Source: Prochlorococcaceae cyanobacterium ETNP18_MAG_14
Lineage (GTDB): Bacteria; Cyanobacteriota; Cyanobacteriia; PCC-6307; Cyanobiaceae
Assembly (NCBI GenBank): GCA_030741055.1
Contig: JASLWC010000002.1
Span: forward strand, 1-49,458
Direction: 5' to 3'
DNA length: 49,458 bases
The position numbers and the translations under genes were made by a program. Positions within the stretch are counted from its first letter, which is position 1. The number at the start of each line of letters is the position of its first letter. Below are positions 37,488-47,637 of this stretch, one piece after another. Below the pieces are notes generated by a model. That model was given only the letters and a program-made list of their open reading frames with translations, was not told the origin of the DNA and did no database searches.

Positions 37488-38308
37488 GCTTCTGAAACCG
37501 TTGTTTTGGCGTTGTTGCTGAACCAAGTGTTGTAGTCGTCAGCTTCATCGACTACTACTGCTGAACGCATGCTCCCGTGGTATGGGCCACAGAGTTCGGC
37601 ACATACGATTGAATAGCGACCTGTTTTTGTGGCTGTGAAGTTCAGTACGGTGGGTTGGCCAGGAATCACATCTTGTTTGATGCGGAATTCAGGCACCCAG
37701 AAGGCATGGATCACATCTTTTGCTTCCAGTCGCAAGCTCACAAGTTGGCCTTTGGGCACATGTAGTTCGCCTGAAATGATGTCACCTTTGGGATAGTGAA
37801 ATAGGAATGCATATTGCAGGGCAGTGACCTCTACCGGCAGTGCAGCAAGAGCATTATCCGTATTGGATACTTCAACGTTGGCACCGATTCCTCCCCAGAT
37901 GTTTTGTTGCATGTCCATCTGCTGATGGTCATGGGCACCATGGTTTAAAGGCACCATTCCGCCCATGCGATCGTAAATATCGAAGCTATAAAGCCCGATA
38001 AATAAGACCACTACCGCTGGTACGGCTGTCCAAAAAACTTCAAGAGAAAGATTGCCTTCTAGGGCTAGTCCGTCACCTTGTTGGCCAGGCCTACGACGAA
38101 ATTTAATCAGGCTGAACAAAACCAGCCCCAAAATCCCGAGAAAAAGAATCGTGCCGATGCTGAATAGAACTCGGAACAGTTCGTCGTATACAGCTGCATT
38201 CAAACTGGCATCAACTGGGAGCAGATTGACGTTTTGGCCAATCCACAGGCCCCCCAGTACAAGGATGATGCCAAGCAGCAGTATGCGGATTATAGAGGGA
38301 ATCGACAC
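37484..38308 (-). CDS. ctaC: Cytochrome c oxidase subunit II
   Basis: 274 residues. It has two or three N-terminal helices (about 7-25, 48-70, 92-110), then the cupredoxin domain on the lumenal/periplasmic side. The binuclear CuA ligands are complete: His201 in DVIHAFWVPEF, and Cys236, Glu238, Cys240, His244, Met247 in CAELCGPYHGSM. A His/Met-rich loop (HGAHDHQQMDMQQN, about 123-136) precedes it. It accepts electrons from cytochrome c or plastocyanin. First gene of the coupled ctaCDE run. Confidence 0.97.
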   Translation of the reverse strand: MSIPSIIRILLLGIILVLGGLWIGQNVNLLPVDASLNAAVYDELFRVLFSIGTILFLGILGLVLFSLIKFRRRPGQQGDGLALEGNLSLEVFWTAVPAVVVLFIGLYSFDIYDRMGGMVPLNHGAHDHQQMDMQQNIWGGIGANVEVSNTDNALAALPVEVTALQYAFLFHYPKGDIISGELHVPKGQLVSLRLEAKDVIHAFWVPEFRIKQDVIPGQPTVLNFTATKTGRYSIVCAELCGPYHGSMRSAVVVDEADDYNTWFSNNAKTTVSEA

Positions 38309-38613
38309 GAGATCTATTTGGATTATTTAAGGGTATGGAGATCGATAGATAGCAACATGCAGTGATTGTTAAGCCATGGTGAATGCTGTATTGAAGCTTA
38401 GGTTTTGCAAGGGATCTGATGGGATGAGGCAACTTTTGCCTGAATGATTTTGTCAGGGATAGTTGATGGAGCGACCTGTGTTGATGCCGAAGCCGCTTAT
38501 ACAGCGTGTTGAAAGCGAGTGAATCGCTACGTTTTCAGAGAGGGAAGCCTCTCCAGAGGTGCCAGAAGCTGACCTTTGATTTTTTGGCTAATTGATTGTA
38601 GCGTGGTAATGCG
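38309..38613. promoter_or_regulatory. Divergent ctaC/ctaA intergenic region
   Basis: This 305-bp gap separates the divergent oxidase-subunit and haem A operons, so it should hold both promoters. I cannot name a -10/-35 pair with confidence. A GC-rich 6-bp hairpin (GAGAGG 38538-38543, CCTCTC 38548-38553, loop GAAG) and a downstream T-run near 38579 lie in what would be the ctaA leader. No reading frame or other repeat is seen. Confidence 0.5.
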
Positions 38614-39534
38614 ATGATGTATTTATCTCGGGTTCGGCGGCGCCTCGCTCAGCTAGCGGCCCATCTTGTTGTTGCCCTTATTGCACTGGTGGTGATCGGT
38701 GGAGCTACTCGCGTGATGGAGGCAGGGTTGGCTTGTCCGGATTGGCCGCTCTGTTATGGCTCTCTTTTGCCTGGTCGTCAGATGAATGTCCAGGTTTTTC
38801 TTGAGTGGTTTCACCGTCTTGATGCCTTTGTGGTTGGTGTCGCCTTGCTTGTGCAATTGGGGGCGGTTCTTTTCTGGCGCTCTCAATTGCCTGGTTGGCT
38901 CCCGTGGTTCTGTGCTGGTTTGGTAGCGCTAGTTCTGCTGCAGGGCGCCCTTGGTGCCCTAACTGTTCTTCAGCTCTTGCCGTCTGGCGTGGTTACGGCT
39001 CATCTGGCACTTGCCCTCACGCTTGTGGCAGCGCTGAGTGGCTTGTCTCAGCGTTTGCTGTCCTCTTCAGATATGGCGTCGCCTTTGTGGTGGCGCTTGA
39101 TGGGTGGTGCTTCTTTGCTGGCCGTTACTGGTCAGTGTCTACTTGGTGGTCGCATGGCCACCGCTTGGGCAGCCCAGCGTTGCCTTCATGGCGGAGAGGC
39201 TTGTCAATGGCTCCAGTTGCATCGCATTTCTGCTACACCCGTTGCAGTTTGCCTGCTGATATTTGTTTGCACGGCTCTTTTGGTCGGCGGCTGGCCTCGA
39301 CGTCAGTGGCCTTTTTTGATCTCTGTTCTCGCTCTGGTAGTCACACAGATAGGCCTTGGATTCCTGACCTTGCAGCTTGGATTCTCCCAGCCTGTCGTAA
39401 CAGTGGGCCATCAATTGGTAGCAGCTCTGCTTGTGGCCTTGCTTGCTGCTCTTAGCTTCCGCAGTCCGGAAGGTTCAAATTTGTCGTTGTCTGCCGTTGG
39501 CGACGCATCCTCCACGGAGCCCTGTCATGGTTAG
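38614..39534 (+). CDS. ctaA: Haem A synthase (CtaA/COX15)
   Basis: 306 residues with about eight helices. It oxidises the C8 methyl of haem O to a formyl group to give haem A. Signatures: [20 protein letters not shown] with paired Cys, [36 protein letters not shown] and [11 protein letters not shown], which supply the haem-ligand histidines. It overlaps ctaB by 8 bp, so both are coupled. It stands divergent from ctaC. Confidence 0.95.
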   Translation: MMYLSRVRRRLAQLAAHLVVALIALVVIGGATRVMEAGLACPDWPLCYGSLLPGRQMNVQVFLEWFHRLDAFVVGVALLVQLGAVLFWRSQLPGWLPWFCAGLVALVLLQGALGALTVLQLLPSGVVTAHLALALTLVAALSGLSQRLLSSSDMASPLWWRLMGGASLLAVTGQCLLGGRMATAWAAQRCLHGGEACQWLQLHRISATPVAVCLLIFVCTALLVGGWPRRQWPFLISVLALVVTQIGLGFLTLQLGFSQPVVTVGHQLVAALLVALLAALSFRSPEGSNLSLSAVGDASSTEPCHG

Positions 39535-40528
39535 TTCAACACCAGAGATTCTTCGGGCTGGGTTAACTCGAGAGCAGGTCGTCCCTTCTCGTAAGCGCAT
39601 CAAGCTTCCCGCTTGGTTAGAGGTCACCAAGCCACGCTTGATACCACTGCTTTTAGCTACAACCCTTGGAGGCATGGCCCTCTCTGAAGGTTGGCCTTTG
39701 CCCTCTCCCAGGCTGGTCTGCACCTTGGGAGGAGGGGCTTTGGCCGCTGCTGCTGCTGGTGTTCTTAATTGCCTTTGGGAGCAGGATCTTGATGGGCGCA
39801 TGCAACGCACAAGTGGTCGGGCTTTGCCTTCAGGACGCTTGTCTCCAACAGCGGCATTCATAGGTGCAATTTCTTGCACCTTGGCGGCAGCTGCTCTGAT
39901 GGTGAGTGGTGTGAACTGTCTTGCGGCTGGCCTTTCCTTGCTCGGCCTGTGCAGTTACGTGCTGCTTTACACGGCATTTTTGAAGCCCCGCACGCCTCAG
40001 AATATTGTCATCGGCGGGGTTGCTGGAGCTATTCCTCCTCTCGTTGGTGCGGCAGCGGCCACCGGTCATGTGGGTCTTAGTGGATGGTGGTTGTTTGCCC
40101 TTGTGATGCTTTGGACCCCGGCCCATTTCTGGGCCCTGGCCCTGTTGTTGCGCGATGACTACAGGGCTGTGGGGATCCCGATGCTTCCTGTCGTTAAGGG
40201 GCCTTCGGTAACGGCTAAAGCCATTTCTCGCTATGGCTGGGCCACCGTTTTGCTTAGTGGTTTTGGCATCTGGGCTCTGCCGGAGGGTGGATTGCTCTAT
40301 GGATTGTTGTTGATGCCTTTTAATGCTCGTTTGCTGCAAATGGTGCAACAGCTTGGAGTTGCTCCCGAGAATGTCGACCGCGCTAAAGGCCTATTCCGTT
40401 GGTCGATTTTCTACATGTTTGGCATCTGCCTTTTGCTGGTGGTTAGCCGCTTGCCGATGTCAGCCCATTTTGACCTTCAGGCTTGGGCTTTGCTGCAGCA
40501 GATAGCGACCGGTGGTCAGCTCATCTAA
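39527..40528 (+). CDS. ctaB: Protohaem IX farnesyltransferase (haem O synthase)
   Basis: 333 residues from ATG 39527; the longer frame to 39431 lies within ctaA. It farnesylates haem B to haem O, the step before CtaA. The UbiA-type Asp-rich site is [20 protein letters not shown], followed by [20 protein letters not shown], and [15 protein letters not shown] is present. About eight to nine helices. Its start overlaps the ctaA end by 8 bp. The ABC exporter genes follow after 87 bp on the same strand. Confidence 0.96.
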   Translation: MVSSTPEILRAGLTREQVVPSRKRIKLPAWLEVTKPRLIPLLLATTLGGMALSEGWPLPSPRLVCTLGGGALAAAAAGVLNCLWEQDLDGRMQRTSGRALPSGRLSPTAAFIGAISCTLAAAALMVSGVNCLAAGLSLLGLCSYVLLYTAFLKPRTPQNIVIGGVAGAIPPLVGAAAATGHVGLSGWWLFALVMLWTPAHFWALALLLRDDYRAVGIPMLPVVKGPSVTAKAISRYGWATVLLSGFGIWALPEGGLLYGLLLMPFNARLLQMVQQLGVAPENVDRAKGLFRWSIFYMFGICLLLVVSRLPMSAHFDLQAWALLQQIATGGQLI

Positions 40529-40615
40529 ACAGAAGTCACTACAGATGCTTATTAGTCTCTAGTAGATGTATGAAGCTGCCTAGATTTTCCAAGACTTGTC
40601 GAGGTGACCTCTCGA

Positions 40616-41629
40616 ATGGCGATGATTGAACTGAAGCAGCTTGAGAAGTCCTATGGGACTGTTCAGGCCCTAAAGGGCCTCAGTCTCAATGTGCCTCGGG
40701 GAAGTCTTTATGGCTTGCTTGGCCCTAATGGTGCTGGTAAGACCACTACGCTCAGGATCCTTTGCACCCTGCTGGCCCCTGATTCAGGCACTGTCAGCGT
40801 GGCTGGTCTTGATGCGTTGAGTGATCCCCGTGCTGTTCGGCTCGAATTGGGCTATGTCGCACAGGAGGTCGCTATCGACAAGATCCTTACAGGTAGGGAG
40901 TTATTGCAGTTACAGGGAGATTTGTATCACTTGCGCTCAAGCGATAGGGATGAGCGAATTGCTGAATTAATCGATCGTCTTGGAATGGAGACTTGGATTG
41001 ATCGTCGCTGTGGCACCTACTCGGGGGGCATGCGTCGCCGGATTGACCTGGCTTCAGGTTTGTTGCATCAGCCGCAGTTGCTAGTGCTGGATGAGCCCAC
41101 CGTTGGCTTGGATATTGAGAGTCGTTCTGCTATCTGGCAATTGTTGCGAGAGCTAAGAGCCAATGGCACAACAGTGCTTCTTAGCAGTCATTACCTCGAG
41201 GAGGTAGAGGCGCTTGCAGATCGTATGGCGATCATTGATGACGGGCGAGTTATCGCTGAGGGGACCCCTGATCTGCTTAAACAGCAACTCGGTGGTGACC
41301 GTGTAACCCTGCGCGTGCGGGAATTTAGCGATGCCAGCGAGGCCGAGCAGGTTAGGCAGTTATTGGAAGGAGTGGATGGCGTGTGCCAGGTGGTAGTAAA
41401 CCGGGCCCAGGGGTTTTCTCTAAACCTTGTAGTGGAAAGTGAACAGGTGCTACCTCGTTTGCGTGAGCAGCTTGATGGAGCCCAGCTTCCGGTGTTCGCT
41501 CTCTCTCATAGCCGCCCGAGCTTGGATGATGTTTATTTGCAGGCCACTGGCCAGACCCTGATGGATGCTGAATTGGCTGTCGCTGGCCAACGAGACGCAA
41601 AGCTGGAGCGAAAAAAAGCTATGCGCTGA
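40616..41629 (+). CDS. ABC-2 exporter ATPase (DrrA-like)
   Basis: 337 residues from ATG 40616; GTG 40604 and ATG 40622 are alternatives. Walker A GPNGAGKTT, Q-loop (LGYVAQEVAIDK), signature YSGGMRRRIDLASGL, Walker B LLVLDEPTVGLD and H-loop SSHYLEE are intact, with a C-terminal extension as in DrrA/CcmA-type ATPases. It pairs with the ABC-2 permease after 76 bp. Substrate unknown. Because it follows ctaA-ctaB, it may export something tied to haem or oxidase assembly, but that is only context. Confidence 0.93.
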   Translation: MAMIELKQLEKSYGTVQALKGLSLNVPRGSLYGLLGPNGAGKTTTLRILCTLLAPDSGTVSVAGLDALSDPRAVRLELGYVAQEVAIDKILTGRELLQLQGDLYHLRSSDRDERIAELIDRLGMETWIDRRCGTYSGGMRRRIDLASGLLHQPQLLVLDEPTVGLDIESRSAIWQLLRELRANGTTVLLSSHYLEEVEALADRMAIIDDGRVIAEGTPDLLKQQLGGDRVTLRVREFSDASEAEQVRQLLEGVDGVCQVVVNRAQGFSLNLVVESEQVLPRLREQLDGAQLPVFALSHSRPSLDDVYLQATGQTLMDAELAVAGQRDAKLERKKAMR

Positions 41630-41705
41630 TTCCTTTAAGTTCGTTTTACTTCTTTGGATTTGTCTTAATCCGCCAGTTTGCATTCGTTCTATCAACTGTC
41701 ACTCC

Positions 41706-42566
41706 ATGATCAGCCCTGTTGCCACTGTTACTACCCGTGCTGCAGAGCAGGATCAAGGGCCATTGGCTGATCTTGTGCAGGAAACGATGGCCCTGACCCG
41801 TCGGCTTTTCTTACAGCTGTTGCGACGTCCTTCTACCTTGATTGCTGGCATCCTTCAGCCCCTGATTTGGTTGCTGTTGTTTGGTGCGTTGTTCTCTAAT
41901 GCTCCTGAAAGTTTATTGCCAGGAGGCATGAGCTATGGGCGATTTCTCGGAGCCGGTGTGATTGTGTTTACCGCTTTTAGTGGTGCCCTAAATGCAGGTT
42001 TGCCAGTGATGTTTGATCGCGAATTTGGTTTTCTTAATCGCTTGTTAGTGGCTCCGCTGCGCAGTCGTAATTCGATTGTATTTGCTTCTGTTATTTACAT
42101 CACATCTCTGAGTCTTCTTCAGAGCCTGGCGATTATGGGAACGGCTGCCTTGCTCGGTTATGGCTGGCCAGGTGTGGCAGGTCTGGTGTTGGTGATATTC
42201 ACATTGTTGCTGCTGGTTTTTGCTTTCACTGCTTTGAGTCTTGGTCTCGCCTTTGCACTGCCAGGTCACATCGAACTGATTGCAGTGATTTTTGTGGCCA
42301 ATTTGCCTTTGTTGTTTGCGAGCACGGCTTTAGCTCCTCTTTCTTTTATGCCTGTTTGGCTTGGTTGGCTTGCGGCCTTGAATCCACTTACTTTCGCCAT
42401 TGAGCCCATTCGTGCTGCTTATGGCGGTTCCCTAGATCTTGGGGCCGTCTTGCTTGATGCTCCTTATGGGAGTGTGAGTGGTTATGGATGTTTGACAGTC
42501 TTGTTAGTGGTAACCATTGGGCTATTTCTGATGATTCGTCCTCTATTAAATCGTAAACTTGCTTGA
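41706..42566 (+). CDS. ABC-2 exporter permease (DrrB-like)
   Basis: 286 residues from ATG 41706 (MISPVATVTTR); the frame extends upstream to 41565 but is not protein-like. There are six helices of the ABC-2 type, starting with PSTLIAGILQPLIWLLLFGA and including the late LAALNPLTFAIEPIRAAYGG signature. It forms the channel for the ATPase encoded just before it. Substrate unknown. Confidence 0.93.
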   Translation: MISPVATVTTRAAEQDQGPLADLVQETMALTRRLFLQLLRRPSTLIAGILQPLIWLLLFGALFSNAPESLLPGGMSYGRFLGAGVIVFTAFSGALNAGLPVMFDREFGFLNRLLVAPLRSRNSIVFASVIYITSLSLLQSLAIMGTAALLGYGWPGVAGLVLVIFTLLLLVFAFTALSLGLAFALPGHIELIAVIFVANLPLLFASTALAPLSFMPVWLGWLAALNPLTFAIEPIRAAYGGSLDLGAVLLDAPYGSVSGYGCLTVLLVVTIGLFLMIRPLLNRKLA

Positions 42567-42921
42567 TACCTTATATGTTTTTACCTCTCAAATTTCTAGT
42601 GTTTCTCAGGCTAGGCTTTATTGCCATATCTAGGCAGCACAATAGATTTATGAGATGAGGAATGATTGTTTGCCATATTTCAAGTCTGGTGGGAGTATTA
42701 TTCTAATTATACCAAATTACTGAGCTTTTTATAGATGTAAAGGCTGAGTGATTTACAGGTTTCTGCAAAGGTTGTTGCTCAAGAGTAGGGAATTTCTTTG
42801 CTAGCAATCTCCACCTATCTAGGATTACTTGGTAATGCTGCCTGGGTTCGTTGTTGCGTTGAACTATTCGTCGCGCTGCTTATCAAGGCCTAATCAAGAG
42901 CGTTAAAAGCCATCCTGAAGT
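42567..42921. other. 355-bp intergenic region before nanE
   Basis: AT-rich in its middle. I see no reading frame, repeat, hairpin with T-run or RNA gene I can support. It should contain the nanE promoter, but no clear -10/-35 pair was identified. Confidence 0.5.
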
Positions 42922-43614
42922 ATGTCTTTCCCTTCATTTGAGATTTTGAACCGTGGGTTGATTGTCTCTGTTCAGGCGCCCGAGGGTTCTCCAATGCGTC
43001 ATCCTCAGGTGATTGCAGCTATGGCTGAAGCCAGCCTTCGCAATGGTGCGGTTGGGGTGCGTTTGGAAAGTCCCGAGCATATTGGCGCCGTTCGACGCCG
43101 TTGCCCGGAAGCCTTGATTATTGGGCTATGGAAGCGTTCTTTTGCTGATAGTGCTGTTTATATCACTCCTGGCTGGGCGGAGGTTCAGGCTGTCTGGTCG
43201 GCGGGAGCAGATGTAGTCGCATTGGATGCCACGGCAAGACAGCGGCCTGGAGGGATAACTCTTGAACAGCTTGTGAGTAGGGCTCAGCAAGAGTTAGGTG
43301 CACCTCTGATGGCAGATGTCGACACTGTTGAAAATGGTGTACGAGCAGCAGAGCTGGGCTGCGGTTGGGTGGGGACGACTCTCTATGGCTATACAGAAGC
43401 GACGGCTGTCGAGAGACCTCCTGGTTTGTGTTTACTTGGGCCTTTGCGCCAGCAACTTGGCTCAGGCATCAGGCTGATCTGTGAGGGCGGGCTTAATTCG
43501 CCTCAAGTAGCACTAGAAGCACTTGCTACTGGTGCCGACATGGTGGTAGTCGGCACGGCCATTACCGGTATTGATTTGCAGGTCTATAACTATTGCCAAG
43601 AATTGGCGGCCTAA
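42922..43614 (+). CDS. nanE: Putative N-acylglucosamine-6-phosphate 2-epimerase (NanE-like)
   Basis: 230 residues of the TIM-barrel NanE family. It interconverts N-acetylmannosamine-6-phosphate and N-acetylglucosamine-6-phosphate. Key positions fit: the catalytic Lys71 in IIGLWKRSF and Glu188 in LICEGGLNSP, plus GADVVALDATARQRPGG, APLMADVDTVENGVRAAELG and GADMVVVGTAITGI. No other sialic-acid or amino-sugar genes lie nearby, so the job in this cell is unclear; it may serve cell-envelope amino-sugar supply. Convergent with groL. Confidence 0.9.
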   Translation: MSFPSFEILNRGLIVSVQAPEGSPMRHPQVIAAMAEASLRNGAVGVRLESPEHIGAVRRRCPEALIIGLWKRSFADSAVYITPGWAEVQAVWSAGADVVALDATARQRPGGITLEQLVSRAQQELGAPLMADVDTVENGVRAAELGCGWVGTTLYGYTEATAVERPPGLCLLGPLRQQLGSGIRLICEGGLNSPQVALEALATGADMVVVGTAITGIDLQVYNYCQELAA

Positions 43615-43665
43615 CCAGGAAAGCTTTTGGGCGTAAATCAGCCGGTCGTGTCTTGTGTTTGATGA

Positions 43666-43700
43666 GGCGCAACGCATGAGTTTTATCAATGCGATGCGCC
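43666..43700. terminator. Inverted repeat between nanE and groL
   Basis: GGCGCAACGCAT (43666-43677) and ATGCGATGCGCC (43689-43700) pair over 12 bp with one mismatch, around an 11-nt loop. The position in a convergent gap suits a bidirectional terminator, but no T-run follows on either strand. Confidence 0.4.
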
Positions 43701-43750
43701 ATTGCGCTTGTGCTCCTTGTACTTCCCAGAGGAAAAGTTTCGGGGCTGGA

Positions 43751-45427
<1,677 letters not shown>

Positions 45428-45554
45428 CTAGTGGTACCCGTGAGTCAATTTCCCACAGCAGGTTCACTGCAGGCGAGGGGTATATAAGTGGGGAAAGCCG
45501 AATCCTTGGTGTTTTGGCTGTGCTTTCAAAGGCTTTGCTGGGTATGGTCCAGCC

Positions 45555-45731
45555 ATGGATGACACAGGGGCGCTGTTTTTCGTGATCATGGCCGGCTTGG
45601 CCGGAATGATGGCTTTGGTGTATGTACCGTTGCGGCTCTTGCTCACTGCTACTGCCAGGAGTAGGCGCTTAAGACTGCTTCAGCGCATCCGGCGACTACG
45701 CGATGAACTGGGACAGCCACTGGAATCTTGA
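45555..45731 (+). CDS. 58-residue single-helix membrane protein
   Basis: Translated by hand: it starts MDDTGALFFVIMAGLAGMMA and continues LVYVPLRLLLTATARSRRLR, ending ELGQPLES. It has one hydrophobic helix (about 7-30) followed by a basic, Arg-rich tail (RRLRLLQRIRRLRDE), so the tail probably faces the cytoplasm. No family recognised. It is divergent from groL (130-bp gap) and converges on fabG. The coherent helix-plus-basic-tail pattern supports a real gene. Confidence 0.65.
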   Translation: MDDTGALFFVIMAGLAGMMALVYVPLRLLLTATARSRRLRLLQRIRRLRDELGQPLES

Positions 45732-45757
45732 AAATCTTCTGCGCCAGCCGCAGCTGT

Positions 45758-46510
45758 TTAGCCCATCACCATGCCGCCATCAACTTGCAGCACTTGTCCT
45801 GTGATGTAAGCCGCGGCAGGGTCGGCTGCCAGGAAGCGCACGGTTCCGGCTACTTGTTCAGGGGTACCAAAAGACCCCAAAGGGATAGCGGCAAGAATCG
45901 GCTCTGAATCAAGTTCTTTGGTCATATCAGTCGTAATGAATCCTGGGGCTACAGCATTGACGGTGATTCCGCGACTGGCAAATTCCTTAGCTGTACTTCT
46001 TGTCAGACCAACTACTCCTGCTTTGGCTGCTGCGTAATTAGCTTGCCCTGCATTACCAATCAGGCCCACCACAGAGGTGATGTTGATAATTCTGCCGCTT
46101 TTTTGCTTGAGCATCGTTCGGGCAACTGCCCGGGTGCATAGAAAAACTCCTGTGAGGTTGAGGTTGATTACGGCTTGCCAGTCTTCTGTTTTCAACCGCA
46201 TCAACAAGCCGTCGCGGGTAATGCCGGCATTGTTTACCAGAACATCGAGACGACCACTGCGCTCGAGCACAGTTTTGAACAGCTCGTCGACAGCTGTTTC
46301 TTCGCCAACATTGGCCTGAATCGCATAGGCCTTGCCTCCAGCGGTGTTGATGGTGTTGACCACCTCTTCAGCGGCATCTGGAGAGCTTGAGTAGTTGACC
46401 ACCACTTCTGCGCCTGCTTCTGCGAGGGCTAGGGCTACGGATCGACCGATGCCGCGACTGGCGCCTGTTACCAGGGCGGTCTGACCAGTAAGAGGAGCAG
46501 TTGAGTTCAT
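45758..46510 (-). CDS. fabG: 3-oxoacyl-[ACP] reductase
   Basis: 250 residues from ATG 46510 (MNSTAPLTGQTALVTG); an upstream in-frame codon at 46546 was not used. It is a short-chain dehydrogenase that reduces 3-ketoacyl-ACP with NADPH in fatty-acid elongation. The nucleotide motif is TGASRGIG (15-22), NNAG follows (VLVNNAGITRDGLLM), the Ser is in ITSVVGLIGN, and the YxxxK pair is in ANYAAAKAGVVG. It ends VDGGMVMG. Typical FabG length and features. Confidence 0.95.
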   Translation of the reverse strand: MNSTAPLTGQTALVTGASRGIGRSVALALAEAGAEVVVNYSSSPDAAEEVVNTINTAGGKAYAIQANVGEETAVDELFKTVLERSGRLDVLVNNAGITRDGLLMRLKTEDWQAVINLNLTGVFLCTRAVARTMLKQKSGRIINITSVVGLIGNAGQANYAAAKAGVVGLTRSTAKEFASRGITVNAVAPGFITTDMTKELDSEPILAAIPLGSFGTPEQVAGTVRFLAADPAAAYITGQVLQVDGGMVMG

Positions 46511-46557
46511 GGCGTTATTCGTTCTCGCAGGATCGTACGGACCCATTGCAGATTTGT

Positions 46558-47637
46558 TTAGCCAGCCATGCTTTCGACGGTGTCTAACGCATCGCCTAGG
46601 AGCCCACGCAATTTAGATAGTTGGCTTTTACTGCCTAGTACCACAACCAGTTGCCCTGGGGATAGTTCAACTTCGCCGCCAGGGTTGGCCATTAGCTTCG
46701 AGCCATCTCGGATTGCTAGCACCATTGCTCCACTACGGCGGCCTAGCTGAAGTTCTGACAGGCTGCGCTTGATGAGGTGTCTGAATTGCTGTGGGTCCTG
46801 ACTGAGGCTGAATTCTTCGATTTCAAAATCCGATCCGGCAAGCAGATCCATAAAGTCCACAGCCAGGGGGCGAAGGGCTGTGGCGGCCATGGTGCGGCCT
46901 GCTGCTACATAGGGGCTGACAACAACAGTGGCACCTGCAAGTTTCAGTTTGATGGCAGCTTCTTCACTATCGGCTCTTGATATCAGCCGACATTGGGGTT
47001 GCAGGCTTCGTGCACTGAGTACTACATAGAGATTGGCGGCATTGCTGGGTAAAGCCGCTACCAGACTCTTGCAGTGGTCTAAGCCAGCTTCCAGCAATGT
47101 CTCATCCAAGGTGGCATCTGCTTGTAATACCTTCAGGCCTTGCTCCTCTGCTGCCAACTTGTTTATTGGATCCAACTCAACTACAAGCACTGGAACTTGC
47201 TCGAGCAAAAGCTGCGTGGCGATTTCTCGACCGATGCGGCCATAGCCGCAGAGGATGACGTGATCACGCATACGCCGCAGTATCCGGCGAAACCTCAGTT
47301 CCCGCACCTGGCGGAAGTAGCCGGATTCTGTCAGCCGAAGCACCCGTTGAATCGTTAGTTGAACCACCACCACCCCTCCGGCAATGATCAGCACCGTGAC
47401 TAATCGTCCCGCTTGCGAGAGCGGTTCCACTTCGCTATAACCGATGGTGCTGATGGTGATGAGCACCATCCAGAGGCAATCCCCCCAATCCCATCCCTCG
47501 GTGAGGCGATAGCCCAAGGCGCCTGCCATGATCACAAAGGCAAGGGCCAGGATTGGACCTAGCCAGGGTTTAAACAGAACACGCAGCGGCGGACCTTGAA
47601 AGGGTGATCGTCTCAGTTGGGACAACCAACTTGGCAT
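46558..47637 (-). CDS. Two-helix K+ channel with RCK/TrkA domains
   Basis: 359 residues. Two membrane helices (about 27-45 and 78-98) flank a pore loop with TISTIGYSEV in place of the usual TVGYGD filter. A cytoplasmic RCK-N Rossmann domain follows (VILCGYGRIGREIATQLL, then LQADATLDETLLEAGLDHCK). A TrkA-C domain (about 265-350) is rich in Gly/Ser. It resembles MthK/Kch-type channels that gate by ligand binding to the RCK ring. Its start overlaps the GT9 stop by 1 bp. The altered filter makes ion choice uncertain. Confidence 0.87.
   Translation of the reverse strand: MPSWLSQLRRSPFQGPPLRVLFKPWLGPILALAFVIMAGALGYRLTEGWDWGDCLWMVLITISTIGYSEVEPLSQAGRLVTVLIIAGGVVVVQLTIQRVLRLTESGYFRQVRELRFRRILRRMRDHVILCGYGRIGREIATQLLLEQVPVLVVELDPINKLAAEEQGLKVLQADATLDETLLEAGLDHCKSLVAALPSNAANLYVVLSARSLQPQCRLISRADSEEAAIKLKLAGATVVVSPYVAAGRTMAATALRPLAVDFMDLLAGSDFEIEEFSLSQDPQQFRHLIKRSLSELQLGRRSGAMVLAIRDGSKLMANPGGEVELSPGQLVVVLGSKSQLSKLRGLLGDALDTVESMAG

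Noticed and set aside
45464-45646. 60-codon minus-strand frame between groL and fabG
   Set aside because: It overlaps the more convincing plus-strand 58-residue membrane protein and has Pro/Lys-rich shadow composition.
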